Origin: Cricetulus griseus
Lineage: Eukaryota > Chordata > Mammalia > Rodentia > Cricetidae
NCBI RefSeq assembly: GCF_003668045.3
Contig: NC_048603.1
Location: forward strand, 9,887,904 to 9,951,903
Reading direction: 5' to 3'
DNA: 64,000 nucleotides
Of the stretch, positions 55,542 through 64,000 are shown piece after piece; the stretch's first letter is position 1; each line of letters opens with the position of its first letter. The notes under the pieces are model-generated. The model made no database searches. It was not told where the DNA came from and worked only from the letters and a program-made list of their open reading frames with translations. The position numbers were made by a program, and so were the translations under genes.

Positions 55542-56365
55542 GGGGGCTGGAAGATGGCGCTACTGGAAAATGCTCTCAGTGGAAGGAGAATCTCATCTGA
55601 CCATGTGAAATCAGGCATAGAGATACACGCTGTAACCCCACCACTGGGGAAGGGATCTCCTTTGACCATGTGAAATCAGGCATAGAGATACACGCTGTAA
55701 CCCCACCACTGGGGAAGGGATCTCCTTTGACCATGTGAAATCAGGCATAGAGATACACACTGTAACCCCACCACTGGGGAAGGGATCTCCTCTGACCATG
55801 TGAAATCAGGCATAGAGATACACACTGTAACCCCACCACTGGGGAAGGGATCTCCTCTGACCATGTGAAATCAGGCATAGAGATACACGGTGTAACCCCA
55901 CCACTGGGGAAGGGATCTCCTTTGACCATGTGAAATCAGGCATAGAGATACACGCTGTAACCCCACCACTGGGGAAGGGATCTCCTTTGACCATGTGAAA
56001 TCAGGCATAGAGATACACACTGTAACCCCACCACTGGGGAAGGGATCTCCTTTGACCATGTGAAATCAGGCATAGAGATACACGGTGTAACCCCACCACT
56101 GGGGAAGGGATCTCCTCTGACCATGTGAAATCAGGCATAGAGATACACACTGTAACCCCACCACTGGGAAAGTGGAGGCAGGACATCCCTGGAGCCTGCT
56201 GACTAGCCAGTCTACCCGAACTGGTGAGCTCCAAGTTTAGTGACTCTGTCTCAGAAGGTAAGGTAGAGAGTGACTGAGGGAGCTGTTGACCTCTGACCTT
56301 CACATCCACGCGCGCTCAGCCCCTTGTCAGTTATGCACACACACTCACACGGACACTGTACACAT
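55542..56365 (+). mobile_element. B4 SINE expanded by an internal minisatellite
   Basis: The head 'GGGGGCTGGAAGATGGCGC' is followed by the 65-bp repeat array, then the normal B4 right part: 'AGTGGAGGCAGGACATCCCTGG', 'CTGCTGACTAGCCAG', 'GACTCTGTCTCAGAAGGTAAGG', 'TGACCTCTGACCTTCACATCC', CA-rich end. The repeat unit itself includes the B4 core (GTGAAATCAGGCATAGAGAT…CTGTAACCCCACCACTGGGG). The normal element would be about 300 bases, so the array adds over 500. Confidence 0.85.
55599..56172. repeat. 65-bp minisatellite, eight full units and a partial ninth
   Basis: Units start with GACCATGTGAAATCAGGCAT at 55599, 55664, 55729, 55794, 55859, 55924, 55989, 56054 and 56119, always 65 apart. Units differ at only two places: the two bases after GAGATACAC.. 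(GC, GC, AC, AC, GG, GC, AC, GG, AC in order) and one base in TCTCCT(T/C)TGA (T, T, C, C, T, T, T, C). The ninth copy ends at about 56172 where the B4 continues. High identity points to recent spread. Confidence 0.97.
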
Positions 56366-56445
56366 CAGAATGTGTTAAGCTTCCTTCTGAGTCGTGGCAT
56401 TGCATGTGGCTCATGTGAATGTGTTCAGTTAAGGAACTGTCCTTA

Positions 56446-56614
56446 GGGATAGGCTTGGCTCAGTGGTTAAGACTTCTTTCTACTCTTGCAGGGAACCAGA
56501 GGTCAGCTTCCAGGATCTACAGCACACATCCCACAACTACCTATAACTCCAGGTGACAGGATACCCTCTTCGGACCTCTGTGAGTACCTATACACATGTT
56601 GCCATATGCACGTG
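56446..56614 (+). mobile_element. B3/B2-type SINE
   Basis: 'GATAGGCTTGGCTCAGTGGTTAAGACTTC', 'CTCTTGCAGGGAACCAGAGGTCAGC', 'CTATAACTCCAGGTGACAGGATACCC' and 'TTCGGACCTCTGTGAGTACC' match a sense B3. Its CA-rich end runs into the microsatellite. Confidence 0.8.
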
Positions 56615-56628
56615 TACACACACACACA

Positions 56629-56671
<43 letters not shown>

Positions 56672-56739
56672 CATTAATTAATTGACTGACTGATGAACAT
56701 CTATAAGCCATTCCTGTATGCTAATCAGAGTACTGCATG

Positions 56740-56770
<31 letters not shown>
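56615..56770. repeat. Two (CA)n tracts joined by a duplicated spacer
   Basis: (CA)n at 56615-56667 and 56740-56770, with AAAACATTAATTAATTGACT and the following bases between and after. See the 102-bp duplication. Confidence 0.95.
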
Positions 56771-56773
<3 letters not shown>

Positions 56774-56845
56774 CATTAATTAATTGACTGACTGATGAAC
56801 ATCTATAAGCCATTCCTGTATGCCAATCAGAGTACTGCATGCCAA
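56642..56845. repeat. 102-bp tandem duplication
   Basis: ACATTAATTAATTGACTGAC starts at 56671 and again at 56773, an offset of 102. The shared run from here to GCATGCCA has one visible difference (GCTAATC against GCCAATC). The unit carries part of the (CA)n run. Confidence 0.9.
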
Positions 56846-56960
56846 TCAACGTATTCCTATCATGACCATTTAGGAGATCACAGTCCTAAAACAAACAAAC
56901 CAAAGGCATCTATATAATTATAGTTGTTGTTCATTGTGTTAAAGGGATTGAAATGTTTCT

Positions 56961-57140
56961 GGGGCCAGGGAGATGGCTCTGCAGTTAGAAGCTTCCCATC
57001 CAAGTCTGGGGGCCAGTGTTCAGATCCGAAGAAACTCACTGAAATGTCAGGAAGACATGGCCACCCATCTGTAATTCTGTCATTGGACGGCAGAGACAGG
57101 AAATAACCAAATCAAGCTGGATAGCAAGACTAGACATATT
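56961..57140 (+). mobile_element. B4-like SINE
   Basis: 'GGGGCCAGGGAGATGGCTCTGCAGTTAGAAGC', 'GGGGGCCAGTGTTCAGATCC', 'GACATGGCCACCCATCTGTAATTCTGTCATTGGACGGCAGAGACAGG' and 'CAAGCTGGATAGCAAGACTAG'. Moderately diverged. Confidence 0.65.
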
Positions 57141-57785
57141 AGAGATCATATTAGGAAGCTCTGGTTTTGCTGGGAGAACTTCTTCAGTGAATATGTTAGG
57201 AAAGGGATGATGGAAACTCCCAATATCAGCCTCAGTTCATACACTCACATGTTTACCACCTACTCTTCTTTGTCTAAATACATGCAAAAGGCATACAGCT
57301 GTACACAGAGAGAGAGGGGGGGGATAGAAAAATTAAATGCTTCTATAAAGAATTTGGTGATGTTTAGGTGGGAGTTTGAGAAGATTCAGTGCGTTTCATA
57401 GAAATTCTAAGGAAAAGGTATCTAGAGATAGAGAAATTTATCAGAAAGATCATGAAAATAACCGTAATGTTGGACACTGGCAAACTTAAGACTGTGGTTG
57501 CAGACCGTCAGAGGAATCTATGTATTCCAGAGACAGTCTTGCTGGGGTTACATGCTTCAGTGGTCAGTGGGAGAGGACACTGTGGGTACCAGGAAAAAGT
57601 GAGGAAAAACAGGAGATGCTGATGATGTGTTTTTGGGTGCCTAGGAAATTGTTGTCATCAGAATGTGTGATGATAAGCTTTAATTGGGAACGGGACACAG
57701 TGGACAGTCACCTTGGAGAAAAGGGTATCGGTGAGGAAATGTCTATGTTTTGCTGGCCTGTGGAGCATCTGTAGAAGATTGTTGG
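57141..57785. other. Unique sequence, nothing recognised
   Basis: Frames at 57389-57622 and 57520-57774 (+) overlap in two frames and have no domain. I do not call them. Confidence 0.35.
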
Positions 57786-58084
57786 AATTCAGTTAATTGA
57801 CATGGGAAGATCCAGCCCACTGCAGGTGATACTATTTCTTAGAGGGTCCCAAACTATAGACGAGTGAAAATTCTAGATAAGCACAAATAATAAACCAAGT
57901 TTACATGCATATGCATTAATTTCCCTCTCCTCTTGGCTATAGATGTGATGTGACTAGATAATTCAAGTTTGTGCAATTTCCACAGTTAGATTATAGCTTG
58001 AAATTATAGGCCAAAGCCAACCTCTTCTCCCCAAGTTGCTTGTTAAGATATTATCACAGCAATGGAACAGAAACTAGGCCACAA
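57786..58084 (+). mobile_element. LTR-like rodent repeat (relative of the 33.5-34.1 kb copy)
   Basis: 'TTCAGTTAATTGACATGGG', 'GATCCAGCCCACTGCAGG', 'TGGCTATAGATGTGATGTGAC', 'CAAGTTGCTTGTTAAGATATTATCACAGCAATGGAACAGAAACTAGG'. It ends like the MaLR-type LTR. Diverged. The exact family is uncertain. Confidence 0.6.
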
Positions 58085-59249
58085 TGTGAGCTGATTTTTA
58101 GTAACGGAAGACAGTGAATAGGTGATGTTGGACACGGATAACAGCTTAAAAACTTCAGAGCCCTCGAGGTCCCCCCTAAATGTCTACCACATGTCAGTCG
58201 ATCCTTTTACTTGTTCATATGAATCTTGGGGCCCAAAGGAGAGATTAGTTTTCTCATTGTCCCCTAATGTACCTACAGACAATAAACCACAGTCTCCAAT
58301 CAGCATTCCTTTGAAATCCAAGCTAGGTGGAAAGATGGTGACTGTCTTGGACTCTCTCTTGCAAAGCATGTGGACAGCTTTTATTGCACTTGCCTGCTTA
58401 AATGTAAACTTGTCAAGAATGATTTCTCATATGACATAGAGGTACGGCACCAAGCATAAATGCATACACGAACAACTAAATTGTAATCTCTGTTTCTCAA
58501 TTTCCAATGTTGACCTCCTTTTCACTAGGATTTTGGTTCTTCATCAGTCGGTGTTCAACCAGAGAGGCCAAAGGGGTAGGAAATCTGTAATGCAGTATAC
58601 ATGTTAAAGTATACGTTTTGAGGGTTAAGTACCGAGAAAATGCTCACACAATGGTGGGTAATGGGTTTGGAGTCCCAGTACCGCTGTTTCGTGAATGATG
58701 CAGATTTGGAAAACACAGGACTGGCAGTTGGTAAGATTAGGCCATGGTAGGCAGGCAGCACCACGGGAGAAAAATTTCCTCTGTCTTTGACCTGTTGATG
58801 ACCTGGGGTGTTCTGCAGAAGTGCAGCCTTTAACTTGTAGCGCCAAACATGTGTCTCTGACTCAGTGCTCCATAGCACAGAGATGAACACAGAGCAAGCA
58901 GCGCTGTGTTATAATGGCTATTCACTCCTGACGTCATCCAGATCTCTTAGATTTGAATGCATTCTTCTTTTCTTTCTTTCTTTTTTGTGAATCAGTGTGT
59001 AAGCCTCAGATGATAGTAAATCTACAAGTCCAGCATGCAGAGTGTTTGAGGGAGGGGGATAACAAGTTAGATTTTGATGACAAGTTAGTGATGACTTTCT
59101 TCTCTCCACACATTTCAGTATGTCACAGACTGTAATTTACCTTCAGGATCTTTCTTTCTCACTGTCTGGGAATTGGAAGTCTATGGTCAAGTCTCAAGGC
59201 CTCCTTGCAGGGTTGGGGTAGACAGTGTGGAGGGATGGAGGAAGGGAAG
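58085..59249. other. Unique sequence, nothing recognised
   Basis: The frames 58122-58439 (+) and 58555-58890 (-) were checked by eye and show no recognisable motif. Confidence 0.35.
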
Positions 59250-59395
59250 AAGAAGGGATTTGGTGTTTCTTCCTCTAAAGATAATCCTACACTGTTAGGG
59301 AACTTTGATTACTGCCTGAGTTCCCATCTCCAAATGTAAGTGCATTTGGAAATAAAGACTTCTACATTCTAACTTTGGGGAGAAAAAAAACATGA
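59250..59395. mobile_element. Possible ancient repeat
   Basis: 'CTCTAAAGATAATCCTAC', 'CCCATCTCCAAATGTAAGTGCATTTGGAAATAAAG' and 'TTCTACATTCTAACTTTGGGG' recall a widespread eutherian repeat ('CATCTCCAAATAC…TTTTGGGG'). Very weak. Confidence 0.3.
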
Positions 59396-59689
59396 CCAGT
59401 GTATAAGAATGTTGGTAAACTTTATTTATCATCACACAACAACCTTTGAAAGGCTCTCTGTCTCTGTCTCCTTTGTGAGTGAATGCTCTGGGGTCAGTCT
59501 CAGAAAGCTTAGGTGTCCTGGAAGCAGCATCATGTCAGAGTACCCCAAATCCACTCCTTTCATTACTGGTTACTCCCGGCCCTTTATTTTCGTCCAAGAG
59601 CGATTGCCTCTCCAGTGTGGTAGAATAGTATTTTAATGCTGTGACTTGTGTTTATGCTACATTTGTTTAACTCTGTGAGGCTGTGCTAC
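59396..59689. other. Unique sequence, nothing recognised
   Basis: No supported feature. Confidence 0.35.
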
Positions 59690-60007
59690 TGTGCCTGTCT
59701 AAAACCCCTGGTGGTATTAATAAAGAGCTGAACAGTCAATAGTGTGCCAGGAGCGAGGATAGGTGTGGCTGGCAGGGAGAGGGTAGAAGCAGGCAGGCGG
59801 AGAAAGGGGGAAGGGAGGAGCATCGGGAGAACCAGGAGAGGAGGAGCCAGGGTCCCGCCAGCCACTCGGCCACCCAGCCAGCCACAGAGTAAGAAGGAAA
59901 GTAAGAGATGCAGAAGTAAGAAAGATAACAGCCCAGAGGAAAAATGTCAACAGGTTAATTTAAGATGAGAAAATAGCTAGAAACAAACCAAGCTAAGGCC
60001 AGGTTTT
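59690..60007 (+). mobile_element. ERV LTR, shared three-copy family (copy C), left part
   Basis: 'GTATTAATAAAGAGCTG', a GC- and purine-rich middle (GAAAGGGGGAAGGGAGGAGC… CCAGCCACTCGGCC) and 'CAGGTTAATTTAAGATGAGAAAATAGCTAG', 'CAAGCTAAGGCCAGG'. It is interrupted by an L1 at the duplication AAGGCCAGGTTTT and resumes at 60609. Family as for copies A and B. Confidence 0.7.
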
Positions 60008-60596
60008 TTTTTTATCATTTTATTTTAATTTGAATTAGAAACAAGATTGAATTACATGACAATCCCAGTTCTCTTCTCCCTCCTGTCCTCCCCTACCACC
60101 CCCCAACTAAAACCCTACCTATCCCATACCCTTTCTTCTATTCTTTCCCTGACTCAACCTTTCTGCTCCCTCATGACCTCTGCATCCCTCCTCTTCTCCC
60201 TTCTCATTCTCATAGCTCCCTCCCCCTCTTCCCATGCTCTTAATTTTCTCAGGGGATCATGACCCTTTCCCCTTCTCCAGGGGACGATGTTTGTCTCTTT
60301 TAGGGTCCTCCTTGTTTACTAGTTTCTCTGGCAGTGTGGGTTGTAGGCAGGTAATCCTTTACTCTATGTCTAAAATCCACATATGAGTGAGTACATACCA
60401 TGTTTGTCTTTTTATGATTGGTTTCCTCGCTCAGAATGGTTTGTTCTAGTTCCATCCATTTTCCTGCAAATTTCAAGATTCCATATTTTTTTTCTGCTGA
60501 TTAGTGTAATTAGTGTAATTTCCATTGTGTAAATGTACCACATTTTCTCTATCCATTCTTCAGTTGAGGGGCATCTAGGCTGCTTCCAGTTCCTGA
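60008..60596 (-). mobile_element. L1 3' end nested in the ERV LTR, antisense
   Basis: A T-run, then 'TTTGAATTAGAAACAAGATTGAATTACATGA' and the same UTR and ORF2-end order as 36240-36830, breaking at 'GCTTCCAGTTCCTG'. The 13-base duplication (AAGGCCAGGTTTT / AAAGCCAGGTTTT, one mismatch) lies at 59995-60007 and 60597-60608. So it inserted after the LTR. Confidence 0.93.
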
Positions 60597-60608
60597 AAGC
60601 CAGGTTTT

Positions 60609-60726
60609 CAAAAGTAATAATAAGAGTCTGTGTGTGATTTGTTTGGGAGCTGGGTGGTGGGCCCCTTAAAAAGACCTAAAGATCAAAAAAGAGCCCAAAA
60701 GAGCAAAAAACATGAGACAACAACAA
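60609..60726 (+). mobile_element. ERV LTR (copy C), right part
   Basis: Continues with 'AAAAGTAATAATAAGAGTCTGTGTGTGATTTGTTTGGGAGC', the match to copies A and B, then A-rich 'AAAGAGCCCAAAAGAGC' and ends near AACAACA, just before the primer-site-like sequence. Confidence 0.65.
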
Positions 60727-60728
60727 AA

Positions 60729-60746
60729 TGGTGACCGATGTGGGGC
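60729..60746 (+). other. Possible decayed tRNA-Lys primer-binding site
   Basis: TGGTGACCGATGTGGGGC matches the Lys-1,2 primer site TGGCGCCCAACGTGGGGC at 14 of 18 positions and starts three bases after the LTR end. This agrees with an ERVK-type or MMTV/MPMV-like family. The site has decayed and the ERV body is missing. Confidence 0.5.
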
Positions 60747-61473
60747 TACAACACTCCAGTGACTCTTCCAAGCCTTTCTCATATCTCAAAACTCCCACAT
60801 CTGGCCTCCTGCTGGTCGCTCTCAGACCGCACCATCTCAGAGGTGGAAATAACACAGCGTGGTGTCTTAGATGATGCATAGACATTTTAGGTAGAAATTG
60901 AAGGTAATACAACCCTGGGGGCTCTTTTCCTTCTGTGTAAGCACAGATACAGGGTACCCCAAGTCCTTAGAGTCTGTACCCCAAATCCTTCCTAAGTGAA
61001 TTACTTTGGGGGGAAAAATGGTGTTAGGGACCTTAATAATCTTTAGTCTTTTCCACCCCACCAGTTTCTTCCCCTAATCTTACTAACATTCACTTTTTTT
61101 TTTTTTTTCTGTCCTGAAAGAATACTTTTGAGCCTTGTCCCTAGCTGGTTTATCAAACCCACTTCCCGTGTAAGCACTCTGTCACGATTCAATGGTCAAT
61201 AGCCTCCTGCCTTCCGTCTAGCAAATCTAACCACCCTTTCCTCCCGGGCTTTCTGCAACACGTGACTGATCATATATATCCCTTGATACGCTAGTCTCAG
61301 GTTACACTCTGATCTGTTTTTCGTGTCCTCTCTTTATGCACCTACTAATTATGGATGCTCGTCAACACGCCGTGGCCTTCTCACGCCAATCTTTGTCTTA
61401 CACGTTTCCTCTAAAAGAGTTCCTCTGTGAGAACAATTAGAATCAACATGCTAATTTTGCAGTACAAATGTAT
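60747..61473. other. Unique or unrecognised sequence
   Basis: If the primer site is real, the first part could be ERV leader, but I see no gag-like open frame. The rest is unique. A T16 run is at 61093-61110. Confidence 0.35.
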
Positions 61474-61590
61474 ACACACACACACACACACACTCAGAGA
61501 GACAAGGAGAGACAGAAAAAGACACACACACACAGGAAGAGAAAGAGAGAGAGAGAGGCAGGGGGAGGGAGAGAGAGAGGCAGCAAGGGG
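61474..61590. repeat. (CA)n and (GA)n low-complexity region
   Basis: (CA)10 at 61474-61493, (CA)5 at 61523-61534, and GAGA/GGGAGG-rich DNA to 61590. Confidence 0.93.
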
Positions 61591-62359
61591 AAGCTACCAT
61601 AGGATTTCATTCTTTTGCACTTTAAATTTTAATTCTCTAAACTAAAATCATGGCAAGATGCCTCTCTTATAACTAAACAGCCTTGGAGAAAGTAGGTTTT
61701 TCTTACTCCTCTTGTCTTCTATATTTCACTCCTTCAATAAATATTTATTTTTGATCAAAAAAATTAAAAGGAATCATCCTATCTGACAGTGACCCTGTGA
61801 AAACCACCTAAATGTTTTTAAAGTTGTGAGTTAAACAAATTATTGGCATTAATTTTAATATACTATTCTTCACTCAATATATTCTTGATACTATCATTCT
61901 AAACTGTAATTAATCTGAACATCATAAACTAGCGTTTATCTAATTTTGGTACTGTGTCTTTAAAATTCCACAGCACATCTTGACTTGAGCTGGTTCTATT
62001 CCTAGTATTCAATAGTCTCAGTAGGCTCCTAACTCCTGTCTCGGATAACATAGCTTTGGCGTTTATGTCCCTGACATTAGTGCTTGGGTCCAGATCTGAA
62101 AACTGGCCCCCACCTGCATTTATCAACCTCTTGCTTGTCCAGAGTGTCAGTCAAAGTGGCACCAATTCTCAATGAGACTTTTCACTTTAAGGAATTCTTT
62201 GAAATTACCTTTGTGAAGATAGTCTGAAAGGTTCATTTTAGATACATTATTATATTTGTGGTCCTGTTTGGTACAAAGGCCCTATTGTTATCTAAGAAGT
62301 AAAATGTACCATTTTAAACAGGTTTGGAAACTTTGTGATAAAAGTTAAGTAAGTAAACA
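61591..62359. other. AT-rich unique sequence
   Basis: No supported feature. Confidence 0.35.
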
Positions 62360-62465
62360 AGGATGGTGTCTCCTGCCTGTAATTACAGCACTTGGGAAGC
62401 TGAAACCCGGATAACTAGTTTCAAGCAGCCTGGGGACATAGCCAGCCCCTGCCTCAACAATAAAA

Positions 62466-62508
<43 letters not shown>

Positions 62509-62516
62509 AAAATTCA
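62360..62516 (+). mobile_element. PB1/B1-like SINE with (AAAT)n tail
   Basis: 'AAGGATGGTGTCTCCTGCCTGTAATTACAGCACTTGGGAAGCTGAAACCC', 'CAGCCTGGGGACATAGCC' and an (AAAT)12 tail at 62460-62512. Confidence 0.8.
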
Positions 62517-63586
62517 ATTGTGCTTTGCATGAATAGATTTTTAAAACATTAATTTTTGCCATCTATATCAGAAGGATGTAATCAGATTCTAGTTTACTGT
62601 ACATTTCAAGTATGTTCTTCTTAAAGAAAACCTAACTAGTATTTTGCTGATCTTCAAGCAGATGGTATATGGATTACAGCCTTCCTTTAACAATTGTTAC
62701 CATGCAACACCTGCGTTCAGGATCACTGGGTAATATTTTTGAGGAGCAAACTTCGTTAAATATATGTTGAAAGCTGCAGTGTCTTGGGTTCATAGCCGGG
62801 GACACTAAGAGGAGAAAAGCTCTAACTTTACTGAACGAACACTTTGTTCTCCCATCGCTTTCCAAGCTCAGTAAATAAAGCATCCTCACTGCAAAGGAGT
62901 GAAGTGGCTTGGCACTCACCAGAGAGGACTTATTCAAGGGACAAAGTGACAATATTAGCATTAAAGAAATTTACTATGGACATGAAGATGCCTCTGAGTT
63001 GACAGCAGATAATCACACCTTTCTGAAGAAATGCCAGCCTCATTCTGTGTCCTTGCATCTGATAGCCTGACTGTCTCCAAAGAAGCAACTGGCTTTGACA
63101 TGTACAGACAGAGAGCATGGTTACCCTGGCAACCAGCACCATGGACCACATGTGACCCCTCTACAAAGAGCATCTCCATCTCTTCAAAAGATAAACTAAA
63201 TCAGTCTGACCTAAAGCAAAATAAAAGCCCTGTTTTTCAATGCTGATAGAAAATACAATTTATTTTAACTTCATTATTTAACAAAATATTGAACCATGGA
63301 TTTGCAATGACTTATTGTCATTTTATGTTGATTTTAACACCATGAGTAAAGTATTTGGCTAGGTAACCGAGTGTACAGTACTAAACCTCTCTCTTGTACT
63401 CAGAGTGTGAAGATCCAGCAGAGGGAGCCCACACATTATTGATGATTAAATGTTGGTCTAAAATGATTTAATTGTACTTAGAGATTTTATTAATACAATC
63501 CTTGTTAGCTCTAGAGACTATAGGTTACCCAGTAAAGTATAAATTTTTAATGTTGATTTGTTCTTTTAATTTTTTAATGTCCTATA
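62517..63586. other. Unique sequence, nothing recognised
   Basis: No supported feature. The frame at 63031-63246 (+) has no domain. Confidence 0.35.
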
Positions 63587-63632
63587 TATATGTATATATA
63601 TACATATATATATATGTATATATATATATTTA
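63587..63632. repeat. (TA)n/(TATG)n AT repeat
   Basis: TATATA units with ATGT and TACAT interruptions; self-complementary. Confidence 0.9.
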
Positions 63633-63644
63633 AAACTTAGGTTC

Positions 63645-63670
63645 ATGTATGAAGTGCACACTTCATACAT
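63645..63670. repeat. Perfect 12-bp inverted repeat with 2-bp spacer
   Basis: ATGTATGAAGTG and CACTTCATACAT flank CA. Its arms are exact complements. Confidence 0.95.
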
Positions 63671-64000
63671 CAGGTCTTTTTTTTTTATATCTAGTTCAAG
63701 AATACTCAATGGGGGTTGATAGGCCTTCATTTTCGATTTCCTGAGGCTTTTGGCCACATCTTTCCCTTCTCAATTCCCCCTTCCATTCGACTGCACACCC
63801 AAGAAGTCACGAAACACTTTTATAACTGGGAAAATAAAACAAAACCCAAAAAACAGGCCATCCCTGGCTGCTTCCATATAAAGGGCACAAGAGGTTTACA
63901 GGTCATTGTTTACTTGTCAAGAAAGACGTCTTTCAAAATGACATGCCTTCCATAGCGAGCTGTGGGATCCCAGGGCCTGCCTCACTCCCAGAAGACATTG
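63671..64000. other. Unique sequence to the end of the window
   Basis: No supported feature. The window ends inside unique DNA. Confidence 0.35.

Noticed and set aside
55599..56172. CRISPR-like array
   Set aside because: The 65-base units are contiguous with no variable spacers, lie in a SINE, and the DNA is mammalian.
55611..56309. A ladder of 62-residue minus-strand frames (and one of 102)
   Set aside because: They repeat every 65 bases because the minisatellite has that period. Since 65 is not a multiple of three, every frame is read in turn. There is no start context, no domain and no upstream gene.
60747..61470. ERV gag remnant after the primer-site-like sequence
   Set aside because: No open frame and no recognisable gag motif; the DNA looks unique.

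Overview
The window looks like rodent nuclear DNA, most likely from a cricetid (hamster, vole or deer-mouse group). It is full of B1, B2/B3, B4 and ID SINEs, L1 fragments and rodent LTRs. Its well-preserved B1 copies carry 'CTAGTTCCAGGA...GGCTCCAAAGC' or 'GAGTGCCAGGATAG' variants, which I associate with cricetid B1 rather than the mouse form. That assignment is from memory. I see no protein-coding gene, no spliced exon set, no rRNA or tRNA gene and no CRISPR array. The open reading frames are short and mostly lie in SINEs, microsatellites or dead L1 sequence. I read it as intergenic or deep intronic.

Layout. 0-8 kb: mostly unique AT-rich DNA with scattered B1 and ID copies, one CT-rich solo LTR (3.9-4.2 kb), an antisense LTR-like repeat (6.6-6.9 kb), a MIR and an L1 3'-end scrap. 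8-20 kb: a TG/CA microsatellite, about 1 kb of very old antisense L1, a second MIR, large TC/TG microsatellites, a B4, a B2 on an old L2, a MaLR-type LTR and the first of three related ERV LTRs. 20-32 kb: a B4 split by an ERV fragment that still shows a polypurine tract, a B1/B2 composite, GT/GA microsatellites, the second CT-rich LTR, a B4/ID split by an L1 tail, and the second ERV LTR. 32-41 kb: an exact 38-bp duplication, an L2, an LTR-like repeat split by a B1, two adjacent antisense L1 copies including a broken ORF2 with its FADD motif, and a second MaLR-type LTR. 41-52 kb: the longest stretch of low-repeat DNA, with B1/PB1, MIR and B4 copies. 52-64 kb: an L1 tail with perfect target duplications, a B3, a B4 with an internal 65-bp minisatellite, a 102-bp tandem duplication, the third ERV LTR with an L1 nested in it and a tRNA-Lys-like primer-site remnant, and AT-rich DNA with a 12-bp-arm inverted repeat.

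There is no multi-gene system here. The value of the window is its record of nested insertions, several dated relative to each other by target-site duplications, plus tandem amplification from 55.6 to 56.8 kb. Family names come from recalled consensus features, so subfamily labels are tentative. A RepeatMasker run with a cricetid library would settle them.
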